Origin: Diadema setosum
Lineage: Eukaryota > Echinodermata > Echinoidea > Diadematoida > Diadematidae
Length of the DNA: 64,000 nt
Assembly (NCBI GenBank): GCA_033980235.1
Contig: CM067075.1
Span: 35,226,385 to 35,290,384 of the forward strand
Direction: 5' to 3'
Part shown: positions 19,908 through 31,592 of the stretch, piece after piece
Numbering within the stretch: the first letter of the stretch is position 1
Layout: each line of letters opens with the position of its first letter
Notes under the pieces: model-generated
Told to the model about the DNA's origin: nothing
Seen by the model: only the letters and a program-made list of their open reading frames with translations
Database searches by the model: none
Position numbers and translations under genes: made by a program

Positions 19908-19909
<2 letters not shown>
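19747..19909. mobile_element. Foldback element with hammerhead-like centre, copy 3
   Basis: Same arms and centre as 3828-3963 and 5341-5497; centre near 19810-19855 with TTGAAAAAGACCGG ... CTCGGTCGAAAGCTCGG. Followed by (CA)n and (TA)n to 19993. Confidence 0.65.
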
Positions 19910-19993
<84 letters not shown>

Positions 19994-20432
19994 TAGTATT
20001 GTTAGAAAAAAAATACGAGACTATTATTGGGTGTTTTTTGGTGGGGTTTTTTTTTTTTTTGAGGATGTTGGACGAGCGGGAATTACGCTTCTAATAGGCA
20101 GATTCTCCCCTATCATGGAAGAGAGTTAGTCACATTGAACGTGCACAAAATATACATTCAAGCAATATTCACCATTACAATTAGCAATGATGAGAGTGAT
20201 ATACAACACGTGTTTCCGGGCGAACTGATAGTTTATTGGCAGATACTTTTTGTTAATGCACATGATCAAGATGAGACGTTACAAGTATTATTGTTACTAA
20301 GCATGGTAAGCTTGTCCAGAGCTGCACAATATAAAGATTAATCCTTTCATCGACCTTTTGGCCCTCTTGGTCTTTGTCAAGTTATATGCCACACACGAGG
20401 TCATAATATATGTGATCTACAGAACGCTGAAG

Positions 20433-22285
20433 AACACTATATGCATAGTAACATAGATTTATAAGTTTAAGCGGACATTATCTTTTTGAAGACATTGTGC
20501 ATTTCATTCAGTCTTATTTCAATAAAGATATGAAGCATGAAAATTGGTTTTGAAATGGCTGAGATACCCCCCCCCCAAAAAAAAAGTCCTAATAAAATGT
20601 CGGAGCCATCTTTTATTTGGATCACTTTGTTTTACTTCATATTTGTATAAGCAATTTCAAACCGATTATTATTGAATAAACTTTTAATTCCTCTTAGAAT
20701 GGTATGCTCTCTACTAGTATTTCATGTAAGTATTTTCTAATTATCTCTCAATATGTTATGACCTGAATCCCAATCTCAACCAAAACTATACCATCCCCTT
20801 AAGCCGAATCAGCATTCTGCTTGATAAATTGTCACAATTTGACGATCTGTTGGTCCGTGGTGTGATCTTATCAATACTACATTTTGACAATATAATCTTA
20901 GATGATAATCCTTCTGACCATACATCTTTTAATTCTCAAACTCGAATGGAAAAAAAATAACAATTTTCTATTCAATTTTATTTTTGAAAAAAAAAACCAA
21001 ATAAACAAATGATGGGAATGAGGGCAGTTCCTTTCATTTTTTTTTTTTTTGCAGTCTTTGCCAACCTGTGGGTCCTCGAAATGTATTCTCTGAAGCACTT
21101 CCTGAACCCCCCGTTCCGTATTCCTAGTTCAGCGTGTATGCATTCTCTTTTTTCCTTTCTCTCCTTCCCTTCTTTCCATTTATTCTGTCAAGTCGTGTCA
21201 TGTCTTTGTGTTTCTCCTGTTTTGTTCTGTTCTGTCGTAAATTATATCTGTGATAAGTGTTTGTAAATAAGTAATTCATAAGTTTGTTATTTCTTTGAGT
21301 GGTTCACATTATATACAAGCTGCTTCTTAGTGGACCTCTCAGTTCTTTTTTTTTTCTCAACTGAAACATAACTTTATACTTGTTTTGCCAGTATGCATTC
21401 TTTTCTTTATCTGTATCATTTATCTTTTGCAAAGTCGAATGTTTATGTTTATGATGTAATTCCAGATTTATTATGTGTTATGTTTTGTTGGAAAAAGAAG
21501 AATGAAAATAAATGAATTGAAATGAGAAAATATACCCTAGTGGAACACAGAAATATCCAGTAAAGATCGCAATACATATTTGATTGAACGACAGGGAGAA
21601 TAAAAGAATATAACTGCATCATCTTCTCTAAAATCAGTCCAGTAAAAACACATCAACGTCAGAAATATACGGGTAAACCTAAGATAGAGTGAGCCAGTAT
21701 AGGAACCAGCGTTAAACAAGGTTGCTAAAATAGTGACAAAATGTGAGGTTAGAATTGGTCATACGTGTTTGGTTAAAAATAGTCACTCTTTTCTTCGTAT
21801 ACCATTCCTTATTATATGTGCCATCATTTTGCATGCCCTGGCCAATAGGACTCTGACCATGATTTTGTCAACGTTTATAATCGAGATTATTAAGAGTTAT
21901 TGACCTTGAAGCTATCTTATTGCCCCATATCAGATTTTCCATATTTACAAGGTCAGAGAAATACTTGATTGAAGCGATACTTGGTACTTGGTTGAATTGC
22001 ATTTTCTTTATACAATGTTTCTGTTTCATATCCAAAATACTTATCTTTTGGACTGGCATCATGATTTTCTTATCCAGATGCACAAAATAGCAACTTTTTG
22101 CAAAATAATTTTTAATAGGTAAAGGTTAATTTTGCCGTTGACTTGCAGGATGTTGACGAAAAACTTTCATTTCTAAACTCAGAGTCCGTTCCTCCTGCTT
22201 AAAGTTTCAGAGCAAGGCGAGCTTGGATAGGATGTCTGTTAGTAATAAAATGCTTACCATATGAAATCACAATGTTAAAAAGGAA
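20433..22285. other. Gene-poor stretch with MITE relic
   Basis: 20520-20802 is a diverged member of the AGGGACTGTACAG MITE family ending at TTAA 20799-20802. About 21050-21525 resembles a retroelement 3' tail (AATAAATGAATTGAAATGAG at its end). No supported gene in the remainder. Confidence 0.45.
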
Positions 22286-22289
22286 AACG

Positions 22290-23856
22290 TGTCCAGTTAT
22301 TCAGTTTACTATTTTTTTTCCTTTTTTTACAACATCCAAAGTTTTACTTTGATGATTCAAGATAACTTATTATGCTACCATAAAATCTGTTATTGTTGTT
22401 GTTGTTTTTTTGTAAAGTATCAAGACACAAAATTGAAGTCTTCACGGATTAATGATGTTGACTTCAACATAGTTATTTAGGTTAACATATCAACACATGG
22501 CACACATTTTAATCATGTTAGCTCTTTTAGCTAACATGTTAGCTTTTTGCCTTTTTTACAACATCCAACGTTTTACTTTGATGATTTGAGATAACTTATA
22601 ATGATACCATATAATCTTTTTTTTTGCATTTTTGTAAAATATATCAAGACAAAAAAATTGAAGTCTTCACGCCTAAATGATACTGACCACAACATAGTTA
22701 TTAAGGTTTACATATCAACACATAGCACACATTTTAACCATGTTAACTCTTTTAGCTAACATGTTAGCTTTTTGCCTTTTTTACAACATCCAACGTTTTA
22801 CTTTGATGATTTGAGATAACTAATAATGCTACCATATAATCTTTTTTTTTGCGGTTTTGTAAAGTATATCAAGACACAAAATTGAAGTCTTCACGTCTAA
22901 ATGATACTGACCACAACATAGTTATTAAGGTTTACATATTAACACATAGCACACATTTTAACCATGTTAACTCTTTTAGCTAACATGTTAGCTTTTTGCC
23001 TTTTTTACAACATCCAACATTTTACTTTGATGATTTGAGATAACTTATAATGCTACCATATAATCTTTTTTTTTGCGTTTTTGTAAAGTATATCAAGACA
23101 CAAAATTGAAGTCTTCACGTCTAAATGATACTGACCACAACATAGTTATTAAGGTTTACATATTAACACATATCACACATTTTAACCATGTTAACCAGTT
23201 AACTCTTTTAGCTAACATGTTAGCTTTTTGCCTTTTTTACAACATCCAACGTTTTACTTTGATGATTTGAGATAACTTATAATGCTACCATATAATCTTT
23301 TTTTTTGCGTTTTTGTAAAGTATATCAAGACACAAAATTGAAGTCTTCACGTCTAAATGATACTGACCACAACATAGTTATTAAGGTTTACATATCAACA
23401 CATATCACACATTTTAACCATGTTAACTCTTTTAGCTAACATGTTAGCTTTTTTCCTTTTTTACAACATCAAAGGTTTTACTTAGATGATTTGAGATAAC
23501 TTGTAATGCTACGATATAATCTTTTTTTTTTTGCATTTCTTTTAAAAATATCAAGACACAAAATTGAAGTCTTCAAGGCTAAATGATAATTGACCACAAC
23601 CTAGTTATTTAGGTTTACATATTATTAACACATAGCACACATTTTAACCATGTTAGCTCTTTTACCTTTTTTTAGAACATCCAAAGTTTTACTTTGATTT
23701 TTTGAGATAACTTATTATGCTTTCATATAATTTTTTTTTTCATTTTTTTGTAAGGTATCAAGAAACAAAATTGAAGTCTTCACCGCTAATATCTAATGAC
23801 CACAACATAGTTATTTAGGTTTACATGTTAACACATAGTACACTTATTAACCATGT
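22290..23856. repeat. Seven-copy tandem repeat, ~225-bp unit
   Basis: The ACAACATCC/AGAACATCC landmark recurs at 22329, 22558, 22783, 23007, 23239, 23463 and 23674 (spacing 211-232). The unit holds TTTTACTTTGATGATTTGAG, a T-rich tract, TATCAAGACACAAAATTGAAG, TCTTCACG, and the 16-bp palindrome AGCTAACATGTTAGCT. Inner copies are the most alike; outer ones are more diverged, as expected of an array homogenised at its centre. Confidence 0.95.
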
Positions 23857-24234
23857 GAGCTCTCCCGTTCTTCATCTGTGGTTAATTGAGTTTTCGGCGT
23901 AGTATGTTTCCTCATAAGAATCTCCAGTTGCATTTAGGCCATATACATGAGAGGCGGGGCTACTTAGATTAAAGGGGCCTCTTTCACATGGCCGTTCCTA
24001 TTATGCACTATGCCAACTTTCTAGGTTGATGCGAAGCTACAGAAGTTTGTCACAAGAATCTCATTCCAACCCTCTTTCAGCTGACGTCTATGTTCTATGA
24101 ATGACCAAGGGCACCTCCCTGTACACATCCCTAATGGACTGACGTGGGATTTTGACCGCGCGTCACGCGACCAAGGCACTGTGGTCGTTCAACAGTGATG
24201 GTATGCCCCGTTTGAAGAATCTTTTCTAGAGCAG

Positions 24235-24265
24235 GGTCCGGGGGTCCGGGGGTCCGGGGGTTTCC
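24235..24265. repeat. Three 9-bp repeats GGGGGTCCG
   Basis: A short tandem in the 3' flank of the GPCR gene. Otherwise 23860-24530 has no visible feature. Confidence 0.7.
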
Positions 24266-24531
24266 ATATAAAGCTCATGAAATCCGGAGATGCCACCCCC
24301 CCCCCTCCACTTTTGAAAACGTGGCGCCGGCCATGTAGAATCAAAAGGTTATTATCCCAGTTGGGTTAAGACATGGTCTCTCCATGTTTTCAGACCTATT
24401 AAGGTCCCGCACGTTCTGTCGGAAAGCCGTCAACTCTTAGAGTCGTGAGTTTCAGGGACTTGTGATTTAATAAATCAAAATTATAACGATAATTCTAATA
24501 ACACCACGACTGCCAGATTATTATTTCTTTT

Positions 24532-25668
24532 CTATACATCAAGCCATCTCTTTGGCAATCGCAAAACTTTTATCAATCCTCGTCGGTAGTGGATATTGGT
24601 GGCAGCATACAGAAATGGGTTAATCAAGGCATTGCTAAGAAAGACCAAGAAGAGATACAGCTCCGTCAATGGGTTTACTTCTTCCTGAATAATGACGATA
24701 ACTTTATACACCACCATAGGTATCCAGCAGATAAGGTAGGCGATGACTATCATGAAAAGTGATAAATATGCCTTCCGGTACCTTGCAGCCTCATCATGGC
24801 CTTCCCGTTTACAATGTTTACGGCCACTGATGTCTCGGTTAGTGCCGTCACTTCCCCCTTGGCCTCCTTCAGACACGTCTGTTGTCTGCGTCGACGGGTC
24901 AATGGTAGGAACATCGGAGGAGCTCGGCTTACTCTGGAGGTCAATGAAGACCGAGTGACGAACCTGGTTAGATCGCCCTTGCTCACATTCGACCGGTACT
25001 CCCACTCGTCGGCGATGTCGTAGTGACCGGCGATATAGCTCGCAGCCCAGGTCGAGACACAACGCAGCAAGGATGATAAATGGGATTCCGAAGGAAGTGG
25101 CAATGATGGAAATGGTGAAATTCTCGTCTGCCAGGTAGTCAGGGTGGCAGAAAGTCTTACCTTCTAGGTGTATGTTGGTTATCGCTGGCAACGCAATGAC
25201 TACAAATACGTAGACAATTAAGGAGCTTATCCAGCCGATAATAAGACAGAGTGTTACGTTTTTGTGCTTGAGTAAAGCCCGATATTTGAATTGTTCAGAC
25301 ATGGCAAAGCGCCGTTGAAATGCGAGAAAAATGACCAGGAAAGTTGGCATAAAGGTGATCCAGTGAATCACCGTCAGATGTATTTTACAAAACACATCAC
25401 CGAAGGTCCATTTTAGGTTCAATATCTCGGTAGCATGGAGTGGTGTGCCCCAACATCCAATCAAGAAATCCGCTAAGGCGAGATGGAATATGATGAAGTT
25501 GGACACATGTCTTCGAATGGCCTTCTCGAGTATGAATGTGACTAGCACGAGCGCGTTTGCAACCACGATGCTTGTCCCAAGAGCAATTAAGATGCCAAAA
25601 TACACATTAAAGTCATTACCAAACTCTCTATCGTTGTACGATGTGGAGTTGTTCGTCATAACCGCCAT
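24532..25668 (-). CDS. Orphan rhodopsin-class GPCR, single exon, 378 aa
   Basis: Plasma-membrane seven-helix receptor. N-glycosylation site NNST near the start. TM1 N38 (GTSIVVANALV), TM2 D67 (LALAD), TM3 from C94 to R119, ECL2 C174 (the conserved disulfide partner), TM6 CWIP (314-317), TM7 NPFLY (350-354). ICL3 is long (about 215-295), basic then Ser/Thr-rich. The overall look (LICWIPMVVYKV, YAATNIHYRRGL) is like muscarinic/histamine-type receptors. Two departures: position 3.32 is I101 and not the amine-binding Asp, and the DRY box is QRR (118-120). A classical amine ligand is therefore unlikely. Start is ATG at 25668; no intron is needed. Intact. Confidence 0.93.
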   Translation of the reverse strand: MAVMTNNSTSYNDREFGNDFNVYFGILIALGTSIVVANALVLVTFILEKAIRRHVSNFIIFHLALADFLIGCWGTPLHATEILNLKWTFGDVFCKIHLTVIHWITFMPTFLVIFLAFQRRFAMSEQFKYRALLKHKNVTLCLIIGWISSLIVYVFVVIALPAITNIHLEGKTFCHPDYLADENFTISIIATSFGIPFIILAALCLDLGCELYRRSLRHRRRVGVPVECEQGRSNQVRHSVFIDLQSKPSSSDVPTIDPSTQTTDVSEGGQGGSDGTNRDISGRKHCKREGHDEAARYRKAYLSLFMIVIAYLICWIPMVVYKVIVIIQEEVNPLTELYLFLVFLSNALINPFLYAATNIHYRRGLIKVLRLPKRWLDV

Positions 25669-26730
25669 TACATTCCTTCACCAGGACAGTTCTGTTGACA
25701 TTGATGTCGAATTTTCTAGGCTTGACTCCCTCACTCAGGTTACTGGATCACTGAGTGATATCAACGTGCTGCAATCATCATATAAATAGGGAGCTTTAGA
25801 TTTCTGCGACGGGGACGTTCAGAGAGGAAAAAACCTGGTCTGAGCATGCGCAGAATCGCTTATCAAAGTCGATCTATCTAAAACTCCGCGTCGCCTGAGT
25901 TCTGTGCTATTTTACGTCCGCTCAATTCACGACGTAGAGAGCAATTTCATAAACGACCATATGGGGCGCCACTTTATTTTTTAGAGGTTGCGTCTCAGCG
26001 TAACCTAAAGCTACCAGGCGTCGTCTCAAAAGTCCGCACAGCAAATTTAAATCTCCCTAATATATTGTCTGTGCTGGGAGGTGGGAACTATTCACCTCCC
26101 CACTTTATGCATGGAGCTACCTCCATGGTTTATGCACGAGTCCCATGTACAACCGTTCTTTCGGTTGTTGAAGCTGTACCTTCTATGTAATTGTGTCGAT
26201 CGCATGAGACCTTCACTCGCCCACGTTCTATCTTCCTTTATAATGGCTATCACCATGATTAGCAGATTAAATGCATTTTTCGATATTAACTGATTTAATA
26301 TACACCAATCAGTGGAATTGCCAGTTCATCCATCTTTTCACTTTTTTTTTTATTCTATTCTTTACAATCAATAAGCATGCTCACGGTGCTGGATATGTGC
26401 AGGAAAATACATTTTTGCACCTGAATATTGCTGACATTTTTGGTTGATTACAGGTGATCGGGGGAAAGAGAACGGGGAATATATACGAGGTCATCAAGTC
26501 ACAGCTTAATTGATATCCACGTGTATATGGATGCCTATAACAGCCATGGAAATGAGAGTGGCCAAGTAGTACTCAATCCTTGATTCTGAATAATGGAAAT
26601 TAGATATCTCAACATCAGAATGACATTGACTGAACGGTTGAAGTTGAGACCTTCTAGATCAAGCACCAGGAGCGCCCTTCAAAGGTCGATATCGGCGCTA
26701 TACAAGAAGCCATCATCATCATCAAGTCTA
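25669..26730. other. Upstream flank of GPCR gene
   Basis: On the minus strand CCTATTTATATG at 25781-25790 is a TATA-like sequence about 115 bp upstream of the start codon. At 26078-26100 GGGAGGTGGGAACTATTCACCTCCC is a small inverted repeat resembling the hairpin at 18635. Nothing else supported. Confidence 0.35.
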
Positions 26731-26837
26731 CAGTCATTATGCTTGTAGAAAAGATGAATAAAGCTTTGTTAACAGACAAAGAGAAAGATATAAAGATAGA
26801 TAGATACATACATACATACATACATACACACATACAT

Positions 26838-27220
26838 AATAATAATAATAATAATAGCTTGTTTTTACATAGCGCATTTCACACACTTCAGGGTTTCAAT
26901 GCGCTTTACAGACTATTATTACCCCGGTCACTGGATACATTATCAACCAGCACTAACAGTGCTCATTCTCCACTCCCTGGGGAGCATTCCAGCCAGTCGC
27001 AGCCATTTTTACAGGCGCGCACATGCTTATCAACCAACATAAGCTTTCTCATCCTACCGGGTACCCATTTATACTCCTGGGTGGAGAGCAGCAATGTGGA
27101 TAAAGTGCCTTGCTGAAGGGCAAACGTGTCGGGCTTGGCATGGGCTCGAACCCACGAACCATACCACGCTCATGTCGTTCACAGACGAGCGCTCTTATTC
27201 ACTCAGCCACGACACCTCCA
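26838..27220 (-). mobile_element. tRNA-derived SINE with (ATT)n tail
   Basis: Minus strand: a tRNA-like head beginning GGTGTCGTGGCTGAGTG with a B-box-like GTGGGTTCGAGCCC, a body with CCTTCAGCAAGGCAC and ATGGGTACCCGG, the tail GTAAAGCGCATTGAAACCC ... GCGCTATGTAAAAACAAGC and finally (ATT)n. This layout is typical of SINEs of marine invertebrates and vertebrates that share a conserved central domain. Confidence 0.8.
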
Positions 27221-27322
27221 TACATACATACATACATACATACATACATACATTCATACATACATACAAACGTACATACATACATACATACATAGGTAGA
27301 TAGATAGATAGACAGATAGATG

Positions 27323-27366
<44 letters not shown>

Positions 27367-27523
27367 GATAGATAGATAGATAGATGGGTAGGTAGATATA
27401 CATATTATATAGATAGATAGATAGACACATAGATAGATGGATAGATTTATAGACACATAGATAGATAGGCAGGTAGATAGATAGATAGATGGATGGCTGG
27501 ATAGATAGATAGATGGACGACTG

Positions 27524-27562
<39 letters not shown>
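27217..27562. repeat. Compound microsatellite (CATA)n, (GATA)n, (TA)n
   Basis: CATA repeats, then GATA repeats broken by a 35-bp TA run at about 27327-27361, then further GATA/GATG repeats. The open frames seen here are repeat artefacts. Confidence 0.95.
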
Positions 27563-27563
<1 letters not shown>

Positions 27564-27599
27564 TAATAGAGCAAGAAGGAGAGAGGGAGAAAGAAAGGT

Positions 27600-29470
27600 G
27601 ATGTTGACCTATGGTCTCACGACCCAGCGACCCATTTCAAAATCCCGCTGTACGTAACACAGGATAGGATTTGTTTGAAACTAAAAGGTCTTATTGATTT
27701 TTTTCAGAAATTCTTAAGTTTCTTGAATATGGTAACCAGATTTAAACAAAACAGAAAAAACCTTTTAGCGAAGGGCTGTTTTACCCCGTGCGGTTGTATA
27801 AAACAGACCCAAGTGTATTAGCAAAACGAACCACTCAATGTGGTCCGTCTTTCTTTCCTCTTTGTAAATCATATTTTCCATAGATTCTGTGATTGAGTGA
27901 TTTACCTGTGTACAACTTTGATCAAGGCTTGTAGTATTTGAATCGTAAGAGCATGAACCCATGTTTGAATGATTAAAAGAGTTTTATGAAAGAAATTATC
28001 ATAGTATCATACATATTTGATTTGTGTGTTGAAAGATATTTAACAGAAAGTAATGAATTAGAAAATGATCACCCTGCGGATCTCATATTATTGTAGTATT
28101 CACCAAAGGAAATTATTTTTGATAAAGAAAAGTGGACACGATTTCATATTTCGTATATCAATTATGAATCCACTGTGTAATAGAGTTGGCACATTACTTT
28201 CATTTTTTTTTTTTTTTTTACATAATAATGACTCCTTGTCAGATTGTTCCTTCCATTTCGGGAATTGACGCGCTCTAGTGACTCCTACATGAACACAGAT
28301 GCGAATTCATAGATTGACTCACTTCATTCATGCTTCTAAACGGGTTCACCCCACGAGACCGACACCAACGAGTCATACAGCCCACGAGTTCGACATTGAA
28401 AACAGGTCCATGAGTCATACAGCTCACGAGTCATACAGCCCATGAGTTCGACACTAGGTAAAAACAGCCAACGAGCGAGTTCGACAGATACACATGGGGC
28501 TTAATGTATCGGTCTCATGGGCCTTGTTAGCTTAGTGTCGAACTCATAGGCTATGTCATGTATATTTAGGTGCAATGCATGCAATTCACAGAGATAAAAG
28601 GGTGGGTCCGTCTTCCCGAGGGAACCTTTATACCTCACTTTCCCCAATCTTAGACCAAATAACAAGGAAAAAATGATTCTGCACAAGTTGTTTTTTTTTT
28701 ATTCCATTTCCCTGCTTTAATTTCATTCATTTTAAATTTCCAAGAAAACCATACACAATCATTATAAGCACAAAGTTATTATGTGATTACAATGATTATT
28801 ATGCATACAAATTCAATTAAATATTTACAGTTGGTGAATACGAATAATTGGGTAAAAACAGTAACATCAAGTATCAAATAATAGGCTGTTGGATATGAAA
28901 GGGACTGCTAAAGATCTTAACTTGCATATTGCAGTCCCCTTAGAAGACAAACAAACAAACAAAATGGAATTTATTCAACCCTTGCTATACTCATAAAAAG
29001 AAAGTGGGAACAAAAAGGGCGTAAGGGACACAAGGATGTAAAGGGGACAGAAACTGAGGAGACGAGATGAGACATTACGTATAGATATTGACGAGACAGC
29101 TAGAAACAAGTGGTTCATGACATTCGGAAGGCATAACATGTTGTTTGGGACTTGGGAAACATTACAGTGGTATCAACAATGATGAGTCTTATATGAACTT
29201 TGTTAGTGCCTTAAAAGGAATTTCTTTCACTTAAGCTTGAAGGTATACCAAAACTGAGGTGTATATGATAAATTATTTGTTATCATTATCTACTGAACTC
29301 CAAATATAGGGCGGACAAAGAAAAAAAAAACTGATTTCGTTAAAATCATATGCGTGTCAAAGTTAACCTGTTTCCTGCTGAATTCTGAAATCCTCATAGA
29401 CGTAATAAACAGGCCACCAGGTTCCGGTAAGGAACGGGTTACCTGATAGGCGTTTGGATGACGTGTAGAT
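27600..29470. other. No gene seen; degenerate CACGAGTCATACAG repeats
   Basis: At about 28345-28490 phrases CACGAGTTCGACA and ACGAGTCATACAGCC alternate several times. The rest shows no coding or RNA signal I can support. Confidence 0.5.
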
Positions 29471-29479
29471 GGGTATTTT

Positions 29480-29549
29480 AACTGATTGACATATTGCCCT
29501 ATACATCGTCGATGTACATCGTCTATGTAGGGCAATTTGTCAATCAGTT
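29480..29549. ncRNA. Candidate 70-nt pre-miRNA-like hairpin or tiny MITE
   Basis: AACTGATTGACATATTGCCC pairs with GGGCAATTTGTCAATCAGTT with one mismatch, and ATACATCG/CGTCTATG continue the stem with small bulges to a short loop. Length and pairing resemble a microRNA precursor, but no known seed is recognised and short inverted-repeat transposons look the same. Confidence 0.3.
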
Positions 29550-29559
29550 GCAACGAAAA

Positions 29560-31541
29560 CATCTCGAGGGGAAAATGTCATGAATTTGAATAGACGGGTA
29601 TTTATTAACGGACCACTTTCTGCTTGTTTGCTTGCTTGTTTGTTGCAACCTAATAGTATATAAGAACATGTGGTAAAGCATTATTGTTTAGTTCATGTAT
29701 CTTTATGTTGACCCAATTGAAATAACTATACATCATTTATCTTCAAATTATTTCTAGAAGATCGTACATCATTTGTGATCAACAAGGAACATTACACAAA
29801 ATACGAAGTATTTTTTTTTTTTTGTAAAAGCAAAAATTCGATCTTTAAATGCGAAGAAGACATATTACATTTCCCATGAAAGTACTGTATAATTCAAATA
29901 CGGTAGAAGTGAAACAGAGTATAGCATTGAAAAAGTGGTTACAACTCGGCTTTTTTTTTAAAAGTTAGTTAGTTCGAAGCCGTTTTAACCTTAACAAATG
30001 ACACATCACCATTTACACATGTTTTATATGTTCAAAGCTATATCTTATCATGAATATTTAAGTACAAAAAATCTCCAAACAGAAAAGTGTTCCGAATTAT
30101 CCTGAACAGCCTCTAGGTACGTATAAGCCGCAACGGCAAAGCATATCAACGGCAAAGCCCATCTGCCCTTGTGCACTTTCAAGCACTTGCACGCACATTC
30201 ACCACCACTGCTATCTTCGCAGCAGAATTTGTATTGTTACAAATCTAGTACGTCTCTACCTTTTCCTCGGGCCGGCCGTCTTTTCAAGCAATGCTTACAA
30301 TGGCGGCCCTCTGCATAATCACTTCTCAACTACATTGTTATTGTAATCCCTGCTGTATAGACATGCATACTTTATTGTATCGTTAATTTCCTTTTATATC
30401 GTTGTTTATGCAAGTCAAATGACTCTGTTTCAAATTTACTTTATATATTTCCCACATGTCTATGATTATGTAACTGATGTATATTGATTTGCAGAAAATA
30501 AAGTATCTATCAAACAAATATGATAAAAGGAAAGTAATTATACATAGATTGAAAAAAAGAAAGCTAAAATTGACAAGCAACATTTACAAAAATTTCAAAG
30601 CAGACAGGAAAGTGAAAATTAAAGTATCATACAGAGGAGAAATTCGACGAAAACAGACACAAATAGGACAACGGTATACAGACGAGCATTGAACACCATG
30701 TTGAGTGGATGCTCAATAACATTACAATAATTACATTTGTATAGTGATCTTACGAACTACTGCAGAAATAAGGTTATTTTACAGCGCTTAACATCACGTC
30801 GACTATAGCACAACTGCTAGTTCACATCCAATCTATATCTACTTACTTTTTATTGTAGGTATCGAAACCAATTTCAAATCTAAAACCAAAAACAACTTAT
30901 CAAGATTGATACACCATTACAAAAACACATAGACTGTACCAAAGAGACCTAACGCAAGAGCGTGTACCTTGTACATAATGTATATCCAAGCAGTACAGAT
31001 ACAGAAAAGGAAATAGTATACGTAGGAAGACAGAAAGCTACAACAAACACAGGAAAAAAAATCAACGAAGACATGCAAAAGATACACACAGTGATCGCCC
31101 AGTAACAACTCAATATTAAAGATAAAGAAGTATACACATATACAACGACCCAGACATGATTATGCAGCGAGGGCTTGGTTACTGTTTGTGTACAAGAATT
31201 AAAACCTAGTATAATAGTACATGTAATCTAAATCTGCGTGATTTGGATCATAATGATTTCATTAACAATCATATATATTTAATACGGGAGCGATCTCATA
31301 AGGGCCACTCCTGTCGGTGTGGAAATTTGAATTGAATTGCATTGATTTGAATTGAATTGAATTAAATTGAATTGAATTGAATTGAACTGAATTGAATTGA
31401 ATTGAATTAAATTAAATCAAATTAAATTGAACTGAATATATATGCGACCTCACTGAACGGGGCAGGTCTCCACTCAAAATGAATGTAAGTCACTGCGCCA
31501 TATAGGCACATTGACAGAAAGATATATACCGCATATACATA

Positions 31542-31592
<51 letters not shown>

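Larger units (their letters stand above)
15583..20432. repeat. Segment B of a dispersed duplication (paralogue of 1575-5935)
   Basis: See segment A for matched blocks. B has gained E2 (16913-17456), a long palindrome (17461-17817), a 31-bp hairpin (18635-18665) and a TTAA element (18702-19260); each is absent from the matching position of A. No coding gene is visible. Confidence 0.8.

Noticed and set aside
27199..27574. Long open frames of Tyr-Leu-Ser-Ile repeats
   Set aside because: Translations of GATA/CATA microsatellites; the same occurs at 44.47-44.69 kb.
30477..30692. Lys/Arg-rich plus-strand open frame
   Set aside because: AT-rich chance frame without recognisable domain or splice context.
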